Part shown: positions 33,452 through 45,276 of the stretch, one piece after another
How positions within the stretch are numbered: position 1 is the first letter of the stretch
Layout: each line of letters opens with the position of its first letter
Source of the DNA: Laccaria trichodermophora
Taxonomy: Eukaryota; Basidiomycota; Agaricomycetes; Agaricales; Hydnangiaceae
Reading direction: 5' to 3'
Length of the DNA: 64,000 nt
NCBI GenBank assembly: GCA_018417955.1
Contig: JACTVC010000032.1
Coordinates: 1 to 64,000, forward strand
Translations under genes and position numbers: made by a program
Notes under the pieces: model-generated
Database searches by the model: none
Seen by the model: only the letters and a program-made list of their open reading frames with translations
What the model was told of the DNA's origin: nothing

Positions 33452-36400
33452 TTACCCGGTCGCGTCAGAATGGAAGAATTTGAAGTGATAGCCTTCTCGT
33501 CAGCATTTTCATCATGGCCATGATGAATCACGAGTTCGTCGGGAAGGAGGACAGCACGATCGACAGCGACGGGCAAACCTCTATGCCTGCCTCGTAACCT
33601 ATCTATCATCAGACTGACGCCTCAATTATGACGGATATTGACGTACATGATCACAATCACAACAAGTTTTGATAAAGGGCGTAGGGTTCCCGAGAACGCG
33701 AAATTATCCTGGATGAAGGATGAGACGACAGCGACAGATTCCCGACTTGGTGGGTGACATTCTTACATCTGGGAAACCGAGACTGAGGCCGATACCTCCA
33801 AATGCCGAAACAAGCTCGAAAAGTATTCGGAAGATGTCAAACCATCTCTTAGATTCGTCCAGGAGATTGTTCCTTTCGATGATGGCAACGAGGAAGACTC
33901 CCCACACAAGCCACCAGATATCTATCATCGAAGGTCAGTAACGCCAGTGACCCTTGAGATGAGAGAGAAGGACACACCAATGGACATCTGTCGCCGCAGA
34001 TGCCATCCGACATACCGACCGACCCGTTCGCGTCGGGTCTGGAATTTGCCCAGATCATTTGGTTCCTCATCTTCCTGATCAGGTGGCCTTTCAAACACCC
34101 CAAGAGACTGCTCCTCGTATCTATGGTTGCGTCAGATACATTCAGGAAAGGCGATATCCTAATGATGCGCACACGTTTGTAGCACGAATGCTCATTGCGA
34201 CCTTGAAACAGAGAATGTTGTTCAAGGGGTTACTTCGCTTGATTGATTGAATCTACGCACAGGATACACCTATGTTACAGAGAAAGTTTGCTCATCGTGA
34301 GGCTTCGAGGGTGATGGTCATGCGGAGGACTCACAGCGATGTACATCATTACAACGTATAGGAATCTACAAAAGCAAGAATGTTTGAGTAAATTGATGGA
34401 ATTTGACAGAGCGAGACCCCCTACTGCAGGGAAGGAGCAAGAGCTGCGATTGGAACGATCGAGAAACCCGATGCACGAACCGCCAGACCTTGGAACAAAC
34501 CTGCGATAACTCGAGGTCCGACTGGTATGCTATCATATGCAGGAAGGCCGATATCTGGTTTACATCGGTGAGGTGATGAATGACCAACTATTGGAAAGCT
34601 TACTGAGAACTAAGAATGCGACCCATTCGGTGACACTGGCCATATATCAGGTCAGGAAAGGATAATTTGAGGACCAGAGGGCATACCTAAACAATACAAG
34701 ACAGATTACAAGGAACCACGTCTGATGGCTCGGGAATCTGGGTCAAGGCTTTCGTTACCATTCGAATAAGATAAGTGAACTTTGAGAAGACTGACAAATA
34801 CAAGAAGCACCTGAAAAGTTATGAGAGGGTTGCTTCACAGTTTGTGAGGCTGACTATACCTTCTCGGATGATCCAGCAAGAATGAGAGTGCCTTGTTTGA
34901 CTCCGAGTTCTCGGGAAACGCCTTGAAACCTACCCAGCTGGGATCCGTCAGGAACTTAATGCACAAACAGATGACTGCTGCCTTACATGACGAAGCGAAG
35001 GCTTCAGAAGTGGAGTTAGTGCTGAAGCAGCAGGAAAGTAGAGATCGCACGGACAAGATGGGCTAAAATCAAGTCAATGTAAGCGGGGCGTAAATCGTTG
35101 TATTCATAGGCGAAATGAACCAATGCGTGATTTCCGGCCAAAATCGAGAACCCCAAAGCAACTGAAAACGAAATACTTGTCAAAAGAGGATTGGTGAATT
35201 ATTGAGATAGGCTGACATATCATGGGATACGCCTTCTGAAATGGCACCATTCCACTGTGACACTGGGTCCATCATAAGGAAGGGACGATACAAAAAGGCT
35301 GACTCACGCATCGACCAGAGACAGGCCACCTCCCGTGTAGGCCCCCATGATCTGGAACAATGAAAACCTGAGCTGATGAGTTCCAACCTCACGTCCTATC
35401 AACCCTTCATATCTCACCAAGCTTTGGGTACCAACCGAGGTTGTGATTCAAAGACATTGTTATATGTCTTAGTTGCGCACAGCCAAGGTCCAAATATCAG
35501 GAAGGTCAACAACTGGACACCCACAAAGTACTATAAGGATGTCAGATGAAGATAATAATCCGAGCTGAGATACTTACAGCAGGAACAAGGTAACTCAAAA
35601 GCCTTAGAGCACGATACTCAGCCCCTCCAATTTCCTCCAATTGATTATCCGTCAACGATTCCGTATGAAAGTTTGAGTTGCGTCCAACAACTAGCCCGTC
35701 AAATTCCAGCCAAGGAACAGACTTTTCTTCTAGTGTTGTTGTTGTGGGCATGGTGAGTCTTCTTTCCAATCTGCGATGGGTAGCGGGAGCGGCAAACTTG
35801 ACGATTTTGCCAGCGAGTTCCAAGGGACCAGGAAATCCCCCGAAACCCCTGTACTTTGTTTGATTCATCGGAGCACCAGGCCCATTAAAGCTGCGCCTCG
35901 TATCGCGTCGTGAAGGAGCTGGTCCAACCTCTGGAGTAAGTGTGGGTCAAGCAGGCGGAATACACCAACTATGGCGACAGACCTTTCAACACCATTGGGT
36001 GGTATGTGACCACTTGCGGAGACACACCTGTGGCCGTGGCAAAGACCGACGCTTCAGATCGACGCCGCTCGTCTATTGGCGAAGGTAACAAGGTACTTCC
36101 TTGCCTGGGTGACGAAGAGAATGTGCGGACGTCAGAGAGGATGGGCTCTTCAGGCCGTTCATCAAACAGTGGTAGGTCGTTCCCTTGCCCATTATTCAGG
36201 GTTGCACCAGGTGTTGGTCCGGTGAAGTCAAATTGTGGAATCGAATTTTCCTGATGGGGAGTGTGTACGGGAACGGGCTGTCGTTGTTTGAATGCAGCGA
36301 TTGGAGAGGAGATTGTCGGGAAGATAGATCTCCGTTTTCCTCGTCGTGATCTCCGTTTTCCTCGTCGTGATCGTCGTTTTTCTGCAACATATTCGCAATG

Positions 36401-36876
36401 GGTGCGGAAGAACCTTCTATAGTGCCATGTTGTGTCAATATTTCATTAACCCACATTCACGACGACTGACTTCCTCACCAAAACCATGATCCAGGCAACG
36501 ATCGTAAAATCGCCCTACTCCGTGTCAGCACAACCCATAAAACGAAGTACGTATTATAATTACCCACAATAGTCATCAAAAAATATAGGATAGCTTGTTG
36601 CCACCCCGTGATAGTCGATAGGTCAACTGTCGACAATCCGGTGACCGTCATGGCAGAATAGCAAAGAAAGAGAGCGTCCACGTATTTGACATGATAGCGC
36701 CCGTTTGAAGCATAAAAGATTCCAGAGAAAATAAGGGGTATAAGCGTGAACGCGAAGAGGTGGACGCGAAAGAATGTGACTTGCTCAAGCGGGTGGTCGA
36801 GTAGCCTAGTACGCCTAGACAGCGACGGAGCTTCGTGATTATCGGGTATTATAGACTCCACAGTAGCCTGAGCCAT
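33452..36876 (-). CDS. TRK1: TRK-type potassium transporter
   Basis: Plasma-membrane K+ uptake system of the Trk/Ktr/HKT family, built from four membrane-pore-membrane units. The start at 36876 gives MAQATVESIIP, and many short introns follow. The first unit shows FFRVHLFAFTLIPLIFSGIF and pore sequence CYSAMTVTGLSTVD. A long charged intracellular loop with repeated DHDEENGD follows. The second pore region is FSLFQIMGAYTGGGLSLVDA, the third GLAVRASGFSIVPIAALAP and the fourth ILFELVSAFGGIGLSLGFPD, each with the selectivity-filter glycine. Other landmarks are ALSFLLDHPRR, FLYVVMMYIA, SIRATNVYEEQSLGVFERPP and the C-terminal RLRGRHRGLPVAVDRAVLLP. Near 34030-34060 the frame changes between EEPNDLG and GRYVGWHLRRQ without an obvious intron, so a frameshift or an unrecognised splice must be assumed. 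The first N-terminal exons of longer homologues may be missing. Confidence 0.85.
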
Positions 36877-37449
36877 AGATTTCTTGGACCAAACCAAAAT
36901 TATGTAGTAGGGAAGATGTCAGGGTTCTAATATTGGAGTATTCTCTTTTCCTTCAACTTGATTCCATGATTTTTCAAGATGCAGTATGACCCAATGTTGG
37001 GTCACTCACCTCAACCAAAATGTCCAAACCGCCTTTGTCCAACGGCCAAAAGGAATAAACGATCACTCAACGGCAGCCCGCGGGGGGTATAAAAGTGGTC
37101 CAAGATGCAAGCGCTCACGTGATCTCGGTGATCAACTGAGGACGCTCGATTTTTCCACTTCAATACCGTGAAGAGATCTAAAAACATTAACTTCTGATTG
37201 AATTTGGGACCTCTAGCACAAGGCGACTAACTGTCTACTCATGAGCAGTAGGTACCGTACGTACGTAATTTAAATTTCAATTCCGCATCGCAAGCAAAGA
37301 TTTCATGACATTGTCTTGCGGCCTCTGACCAACTAGGTACCCAGTGGGTATACGTTGCTAATTAAGCGAAGGTCTGAAACTGGGTAAGATCGAGGGATAT
37401 TGTAAGTGTTGAGAAAAAACCAGCGCGGTATCCGGTACCAATCGTCAAT
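36877..37449. other. Intergenic (upstream of TRK, downstream of DUF7729 gene)
   Basis: This stretch must contain the promoter of the minus-strand TRK gene and the 3' end of the minus-strand DUF7729 gene. No specific motif was identified. Confidence 0.4.
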
Positions 37450-38429
37450 CTAGAGTACGGAGACTGCCAGAGTCACCATACCCATGGCCAGCGCCAAGAT
37501 ATTCTGGAGAGCGCCATCAATCATAGGCACTGCTCCCGAGTGGAAAATGTTGGAGCCAGTAGAAATGCCACCAGCGGCCTGGACGACGTTGTTAAGGAAA
37601 TTGGTTCCGCACTTCTGTTGGACAGCGGCGTAGAGCGCAGGTTGATTTGCCAAAAGTTGACTGTTGGCAATGCCTGGGCCATAAGGCGCGTTTGATTCGA
37701 AAGTGATGTAAGCGGTGAGAATATTCCTTGTGCAGGTCGTGCAGAGGGAGGCTGCATCGAGGGCAGGGGTGAGGAAACAGAAGGGGAGATTGGTGCTGCT
37801 GAAGACCGACAGGTTGGGGACGGTCTCAGAGCTGGAACCAGAGAGGGGAGTTTGGAGGTCAGCTGCAGTGAGTGGCGTGGAGGTTGAGTGGAGACCACTG
37901 GCAGATGAGTTTGAAGCAGTGGATGCCTTTGCACACCAGTTGCCACTGTCGTCTTTCGCGCAAACAGCGGTCTTCATGGGTGAGATGGCATAGATAACAT
38001 CGTAAATTCTGATCACGGCAGAATTAGGAGCGGTGGTCAACTCAGCGGTGCACGCTGTGTAAAATTCTGTAATTTTGCCGCGAAGGAGGCTGTCAGGACA
38101 GCTGGTAGAGATGGAATCTGCGCAAAGGTTCGTCAGAGCACTTGACACGGCTGCTGAGGAGGTAGAGCTGCTGGAAGTCGCCGTGAGGAGAGCGTTTGTG
38201 CACGTGGTGATGGTCGAGTCGCTGTTCAGAGTCGTGAGGAAAGTGCTGCAGGTAGCACTGATGCCAATAGGAATCAGAGGGCTAGCGGTTGAGGAGGCCG
38301 CAGCAGCTGAAGATGCCTATAGTGAATCGGTCAGAAAGAACGGGTTTTCGCGAGGCAAACTCAGCGCACTGATGACTGGGCCAAAGCCATCGACGTGAAT
38401 AAAGAAACGATTGCAAAAGACTTCATCAT
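37450..38429 (-). CDS. Secreted Cys-rich GPI-type protein (DUF7729-like)
   Basis: The start at 38429 gives a signal peptide, MMKSFAIVSLFTSMALAQSS, followed by an intron (GTGCGC donor) and a second exon to a TAG at 37450. The mature protein is Ser/Thr- and Ala-rich, with regularly placed cysteines (ISATCSTFLTTL, TTCTNALLTA, TNLCADSISTSCPDSLL, ASLCTTCTRNILTAY, QQKCGTNFLNNVV). It ends with a hydrophobic tail (NILALAMGMVTLAVSVL) suitable for GPI attachment. This pattern matches the fungal DUF7729 family of cell-surface proteins, whose function is unknown. A wall or membrane location is inferred from the signals only. Confidence 0.75.
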
Positions 38430-40113
38430 CTTAACAAGAAAAATCTTTTGAAGGAGCGGACGAGTGTTTACTGTCGACGACGACAACGAGGTGGATTTAA
38501 GGAAAACGAGGAAGGGGCGTTGCGAGGAAGAGGATGATGGGTGGGAACTTGAAGGAATTGGATTTGTTCTTTGTTTGGTCACTGATCTTGGCAAACACGC
38601 ACAATCATCATCGGTGGCACTCCGGGTTTGTTTTTCCGCTTGACCGCGCGTGGTCTGGTTACAACCTCAGCTGTCATTCAATGCCAAGGAGAAATACCAT
38701 TAAAGTCGCCTCAAATACGCTCTCACTGAATAATGTACTCGCCGCACACGTTTTGGGTCGTGCGACTCGGTCTCTGGCAATTGATCTCAAAACACCTTTT
38801 GATGACTTCTTGGAAAATTCATGGACTTGATCAAGACTTGATGCCAAAATATTCTTAATTAGGGCTTTTCCATTCAAAAAGTCTCCTTTCTGCGAGGACG
38901 GTCTTCTGGTCAGTTCGACTTTGAGTTCCCTTCCTACGCTAGGTAGCTCGCCTTAGGATACTTCATTTGGGAAGCCACTACCTTGTGCCCCTTTTGAAGT
39001 AGAGGTTAACCCTGAGGCGTATCTCAAGGTCTCTCCGCCGACGGTCTATATTTCCCGTCCCTCTCCATAAAACTCCTGTTCAACTGGTACAGTCATTACT
39101 TACAACACGTTTTGACAGGACTTTACTTCATAGGTGGGTCCGCCGACGTCTCCGACCTTCAGGCGTTTCCACTATCGTCAGAGCTAGGTTAAAATGGCTG
39201 GTTAGGCTCTCTCGGGATAAGGACGCCCCCTAAATGTGACTTGAGCTTTCACTTACACCCTTGTCGCGTCGATGGACAAGAAAGCGATGTAGTCAATGAT
39301 CGTGAAGGACAAAGTTTCCTTTTTCTTTCGGCAAGATAAAATCCCCGTCCCATTTGACGGGCTTGTAGGCCGTTTGAGATTCTCTAATCTACCTCAGATC
39401 GGTTACAGAATGAAACGTTTGTGTCCAGCTCTTTTGCTCTTTTATGGACGAGTGGAGCATACCGCCCTCAATAATGAATGGAGAAGACGCAGAAGAAAGG
39501 TTCATTGCACCGTGCTTACCTATCTAGACCTGCAGCCTCGGCATTTTCTTCTGGAATTTGGTATTATCCAGTCATCACGTAGGGTTGCCGTGGACATCCA
39601 CGGCCTATGTTTCCATACTAAATCGCCGCCCAACCCGGTTCTTAGGAAGTCCCCGTGAGGCTGACAGAACCTTGTCTCCGGAAACAATCACATTGCGCAT
39701 AATTCGTGAACATTCTCACCAAGCCTCTTCGCAATTGGTGGCGATTGCGCTCTGCCTGCTGGACGGTGATAGCTGCTTCTGTCGATCGATCCACGTCTCA
39801 GACATGTGTCGGAAAACTTAATTGACCTATCACTTCGTTCCTGTCCCACTGCGGGGGACAATCCGCGACAATTGTTCTTGGACCCTTTAATACGTAATAC
39901 AAAGGAGCCAGTCATTATTTGACCGTACATGCAATTATTTAATTTGTAGAAAATCAAGGCATTCAACGAAATGGTTATCATGGCTGTTATAAACTTGAAA
40001 AAAGAGCACGCAACATATGGTAACTAATAGCCTACTCAACTACTTCATGTTAAGCTATCATCTCAAGAACATGCGCAGGTCCAAGACAACAGAGGAACAA
40101 CACTTCTCACCGA
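38430..40113. other. Intergenic, no gene recognised
   Basis: About 1.7 kb. Open frames present (for example 39296-39658 plus) have no family resemblance, no splice structure and atypical composition. No repeat or RNA signal was identified. Confidence 0.4.
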
Positions 40114-42000
40114 TCACTTGCTGATTTTCGCCATGCTGAAGATGCCACGAGCATTCGAAATGTCCCTGGAGCTGCTTGATCGCCATCTCCCCACGAAGCC
40201 TTTGCTAAATGTCAGACGCCCTTCGAATACCCATGTCCCCAAGTAATCCTGCCCTGGGTCTTTCTGCAGTACCTATGTAAACCTCTCTTATCGCAATCGG
40301 TGCTGAAAAACTAACCGGCTCTCGCTTCATCACAATAAATCCATCCCTTTGAACCCTCCCTGCGAATAAAAAGCCGCCCCACGCTTGATCATGGTCTTCG
40401 AGTGTCTAGTACTTGTCAGGGACGAAGATCACGATCACTGAAGAAACATGAAAATCCCTAACCTCGCCGATGATAAAAATATCCAATGCGTCGCGTGGAT
40501 CATGCCGTCCTCCGTACGTCTCGAACCTCTCGTAATTGTACCTCTGAGAGAGAATGTTGGAACCATCCTAATGGTATGTATATCAGCCGCCGTGACAGAG
40601 ACTGCAAAGCCGACTTGCTTCTTGTTCCAGAAGGCGCCGTGGAGTCCATTCTGCTGTGTCATCCTCCCACGGAACAGGATTATTGGGACCAAAACAAAGG
40701 TATTCGGAAAGCGAGCATTGAATAGGTTTTCGACAATCAAAGTTCGTCCCGGGCGTAGGATGAGTGGAAGTGGAGGGCGTGATAACGGGTATTGCAGTCT
40801 ATCGGAAAAGTATTCATCGTCTTTAAACAGCAAGGTATGAGTAAGTGAATTTACCAAGTAAGTCCCCTGCCAAACTCCAGTGAGTGTACCAGGAACATAG
40901 ACGTAGGAACCGGTCTCATGTAGATGGCTTGCATCGCGCCTTCGAGTCCTCAGGAAACGGAACTCAGGGTCGTGCTCCAGGCTTTGCATCAATCCCGCCT
41001 CTTGAGACAGTGTGTCGGCGAACAGCGGCGTCCGGTACGACTGAAAAACTCTGAAGTCTTCCATCGTTGGACCAGCCTGATGGGCAACAGCAGCAAGGGC
41101 ACGCGTTTCAGAAACTGCATGCAGCAGCATGGAGGAAAGCTCTGCCTCCTTGAAAGCGAACGTTAAATTGATGGCGGCAAAGGAAGGGTCCGGGGTCATT
41201 GGCTTATGTTGCCAACTATCTGTGGTTGATTCCTGAGGACCGTCCGAGATGTACGAAGATAGATCCCCTCTGGATGCTGGTGTGTTGAAAGGGGCCGAAT
41301 TGGGAGCAGAGTCGACAAACTGTTTCTGGTCGTCGCGTCAGCGCGCAAAAGGAGGGAACAAGAAAGGAAGCAACTTCATGTGAAAGAGAAACGAAGGGGT
41401 GAATCCATTTGACGAATTTACCGCGTAGTGCTATAGGTGTGTGGGAGATGTCTTCTACATTCACCGTCAGCAACCGCCCCTTCAAGGGAAACAGAGGCAC
41501 AAACTTTGAGAAAGACTGAGGCATAGTAGCCAAATGATTATTGTCTTCAAGTCGAGCTCTTCGGTCCCCGGATAATCCGCGAAGATGAGCTGGGACAGAT
41601 CAATTAAGAAAGCAGAAAAATTGACAGCGATGAGGTGCATTTGGTTTGCCCCCTCGCTCTCAAGAATCATCCGGACTGCGGCCCAAAGATCTTGAGTCAG
41701 CCCTTCAATCGAAAAATCGAGTCTCCGAACGCGTCGTAGAAAACGGTGTCTGCACACAAATTCTGCAGCTATGTTGGAGGCGGTGGCGCGGTCCATACTT
41801 CGACAGAAGTCGAAGACACTGCAGAAGATGTTTGCGTACAGATGAGGGTTAGACCGCAGACGTAGTGACCGGTAAATGGTGGAATTGGTCAAAAGAAGAT
41901 GGAGTAAATCTGCCGGCGGGTTTGCCGACGAGCCTAAAGCACAGAGGTATGCGATGTGTTGCAAGATATCAAGAGGTATTGTGTCGAGACGGGGCGCCAT
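40114..42000 (-). CDS. F-box-like protein, paralogue 1
   Basis: The start at 42000 gives MAPRLDTIPLDILQHIAYLC, an F-box-like N-terminus that would bind Skp1 in an SCF ubiquitin ligase. Helical repeats follow (LLTNSTIYRSLRLRSNPHLY, VRRLDFSIEGLTQDLW). Middle exons include VNVEDISHTPIALRGKFVKW. The C-terminal half carries a beta-rich domain beginning GTLTGVWQGTYLVNSL. After several introns it reads DALDIFIIGE, TLEDHDQAWGGFLFAGRVQR, DGFIVMKREP and VGRWRSSSSRD, ending MAKISK at 40114. This architecture (F-box, then the barrel-like GVW..G domain) is shared with the genes at 45277 and 50935. Substrate is unknown. Exon joins in the middle are approximate. Confidence 0.7.
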
Positions 42001-42763
42001 CGTTTGAGCAGTCCTCGTCACGCCAAATGTCTACCTTTTAAGAGCCTCAAGGAAAGCGCCCAAAAGCCGACCTAATTTTCATAAGATGGTCCTCACGGAT
42101 GCGGCTCTTGTAACGTCCATCCACGCCGTGTTGTCCATCGAAACTTTACCCAGTATACTGGTCGGCTTTGAGAGAATAAGGAGAAAGGGGATCTGACAAG
42201 ATCTGTTGTAGTTTAGTCGTAGTTTCACCCCACCTGATTTGATTGGGTCACCGGTTTTGCCAAGGTTTTGCGCCCAAGATCCTTTCCCATTTATCCGATT
42301 GCTTGTCCTTTTCATCTCGTCATATTCCTCGAGGCTTTTCCAGACCGAATAGACCTCACAACAAATGGAATGGACCGCGACAGGCCGTACTAGAACCTTC
42401 AGTGAATGTACTGACGACAGGATGTTTACAGGCGCGTTAAGACGTGCGAGCCTCAACCAGTGGTTCTCCCTGAGTCATTGGTAAATTGATCGCCGCCAAA
42501 GGTCCTTATCATGTAAGATGAGCGGTGATTCTCTGAAATGTGTTCAGACACACTCTTTGCACAATACAGTAGAGGACGCAATGAATGAAGTGCCTCATGG
42601 ACTGTCGAGTGTCAAAAGGCGCTTGGGTTCTCGGCGATGAATTGAGAGTTCCGAACTTGAATGGTGATGGATAAGGTGTACCACATTGAATAGAACTCCG
42701 ACAAATCGTTACATTGTTTTACAAAGTTTAGAATTCCCTCTAAGGGTTCAAGATCCGTCAAAT
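42001..42763. other. Intergenic, no gene recognised
   Basis: This stretch lies upstream of F-box paralogue 1 and downstream of the eEF1B-beta gene, both on the minus strand. Nothing else could be supported. Confidence 0.4.
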
Positions 42764-43699
42764 TTAGAGTTCTGAGCCAGGCGTGTTAACCACGTGAAGA
42801 GGTAAGCGGGAATGAAACGCACTTTGCATAGCAGCGATATCTGTGCTTTGCACGTAGTCATCAAACTCAGCGATCTTCTCTTGCAGTTCGTCCGTGGAGA
42901 CTTTCTCATCCTCTACACAAGAGAGTCCAATCAACACTTATTAATAAAGTGACGGTAAATTACGCACCAACGACAAGGGTGATTTGGAGCTTCCTGATCC
43001 CATAACCGATTGCAACGAGTTTGCTTGCACCCCAGACGAGCCCGTCTTGTTCGATAGATCGGACAGATTTTTCAAGGGCTTCCATGTCGGTTTCATCATC
43101 CCATGGCTTGACATCCATGGTCACGACGGACTGCAAAGATTGTGAACATGTCAGAATATAGATAAACATGCTTGGTCAAGCGACGATGAACGCGGACCTT
43201 CGCGACGGTTTTTGGTTTGTTCGCCTTCTTGGCATTATACGCAGCAACACGCTCAGCCTTGACTCTCTCGGCCTCGGCATCTTCTTCCTCATCCTCTCCA
43301 AAAAGGTCGATTTCATCATCGTCTTCCTCTGCGTCAGGAGCTTTGCTAGACTCTCCAACAAAAGCTTCTCCAGCAGTGCTAGAACCTGGTAATGATGCAT
43401 GCTCTGCAGCGTACGATTTGATGTGGGTATACCACCTTGCTACATGGGGGTTTGCGGCCGCACTGGGCTCCGAGGCGATCGCCTTGAATACGTGGACATC
43501 GGCCTGAGATGGGGTATATCTGGCATTAATGAGCAGTGAGTGTCTCGTTTAGGAAAATAATCGATTTCAAGGTTGTAGATTATAAGCCTCGTAGTTTACG
43601 GCCGCTGGTGATCGGTGAACTGGATAAGAAAACTGACCCTTCGACGTAGGACCTTGTGGCCAGATGTTCTTCAAGCTTTGAAATGTTTGCGGCAGCCAT
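42764..43699 (-). CDS. EFB1: Translation elongation factor eEF1B beta subunit (GDP/GTP exchange factor)
   Basis: Recycles eEF1A by exchanging GDP for GTP in the cytosol. The start at 43699 gives [20 protein letters not shown]. After an intron of about 145 bp the N-terminal GST-like part continues [32 protein letters not shown]. An acidic linker [20 protein letters not shown] follows, then KTVAK and, after another intron, the exchange domain: [56 protein letters not shown] and STDIAAMQ. The last exon appears to be only 8 bases (42764-42771): splicing out a 51-bp intron with a GTGCGT donor yields the universal C-terminus AMQKL. Reading through the intron would give an unusual 16-residue tail. 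Intact. Confidence 0.92.
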
Positions 43700-45276
43700 G
43701 ATAATCGGGAGGAGGATAGTCGAGTTAAATTTTTTGCTGATTTCGCTGATAACTTTGGATGATCTCCAAATTCAGGGCCGGTTCCAGAAACTTAGATAAA
43801 GGTCTGTGTAAATACGCACTTCCTCTACTTGCTGTCCTCTACAGCTCGCAATCGCGGGTTAATGAAACTTTGTCGTTAAGTGTTACGGGTCGGAGCGCTA
43901 GAGCAGTATAACGTTAACAGCCAGCTTACCACAAGTTGATCATGGTTACTTTTAAGGTAAGTACACGGGAGTGCCTCAATGCTGCATACTGATTTCGCGT
44001 CTGGCGGTATAGAAGGGTATAGATCTTAGTTCGTAGCGTGTGTCATACAGTCCCGCGTCCGACTTGACCATGACTTCCTACTTTTGGACGCGAATTCAGC
44101 TTTCGAAACGTTTTGTTGTCGCGCGTCGTATGCGGAAATTCTCTTGAAAATGCAGCCCAGCACGAAAATGCGCCAAGTCAGTTGTCGATTTGTTGCAAGA
44201 AAATGAGCGAGGTGTAGAACGGATACGAGAGTTTTTTTCTGTCATCTTCTTTTCGCTCTTACTACCAGGATAACTAGATCGCCCATCACGTTCTTCGCAT
44301 GTTCCGCTTTGTGACCTCCAGGCCGACACGGCACCATTACGATTTTGAGCCGTATCCTCGTGTTTAAGTTCTGTGGATGTCGATTTAATTTGGAGTACTG
44401 GTAAGTGCCCCAACCAAACACGTACCGAATATAACGGCGATTTGCATGTTTCTCTCCTCCCTTGGATTATATCTAATATCTAGAGCGATATTGCGTATGC
44501 CTAGTGGGCGACTCGTACTGCGACATTCTGGGTCCTGCGCGGCTTTCGTATGTTGAAATAACCGTCCATAGGCGCGGTGCTTCTTGTGTCACATTCAATC
44601 CAGACCTATGTCCATTAAGGCTTGGGCGACCCATAACTATGTTTCCGGGCTTCTCAGAAAGTCAGAATCGTCGATTCGCAACGTCTGATGCCAGTGGTCA
44701 AACTTCATACCCTAGATTAATTTGAATGGCGTCCATACCGCTCCGGAGTCTGGATCTCCGGTCCCTGCGCAATCCTACACATTCCCCTTCTAGTTTGTGT
44801 TGACCCCACGGCGACTCAATTCAAAATTGACCAAGTAGGTGTGTACAAAAGTACTTAGCAAAATAGTGAGCGCAATTCAATATTCAGGGCACATCATATT
44901 TTCGATTATTTTAGGCTGATTGACAATCTCAGATGTTCCCTTGTCAACACCGAGCGCTGCCCTGACCACACATCCAAGCGATTGGCTGCGATTGGTCCAG
45001 TGAACAGTGAACATCCCCGACCATGGCCGCCCGCGACTGTCGCTCGCTTCACTGTTTTTGATAGGAAATTAGTGAGGCACGACTCAAAGCCGGGTATGGG
45101 CTTTGGTGGATACACTGGCTTTATTTATGGCGCCTCTCTATGTGCCACGTGTGGAAGCAACGTCGGAAATAACTCCTTTTCTGAAGGTCGCCGTTCGAAA
45201 TCAAAGTTGTGTTGACAGCCTGAGTTGGAGTATATGACCGCAATACTTTGGCTTTCTTCTCCCTCAAGTTTCTGCC
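43700..45276. other. Divergent intergenic region, no gene recognised
   Basis: About 1.6 kb between the starts of eEF1B-beta (minus) and F-box paralogue 2 (plus). Some GC-rich patches are present. No supported coding or repeat structure was found. Confidence 0.4.

Noticed and set aside
39296..39658. 120-codon plus-strand open frame
   Set aside because: No family resemblance, no plausible gene context, and composition unlike nearby genes.
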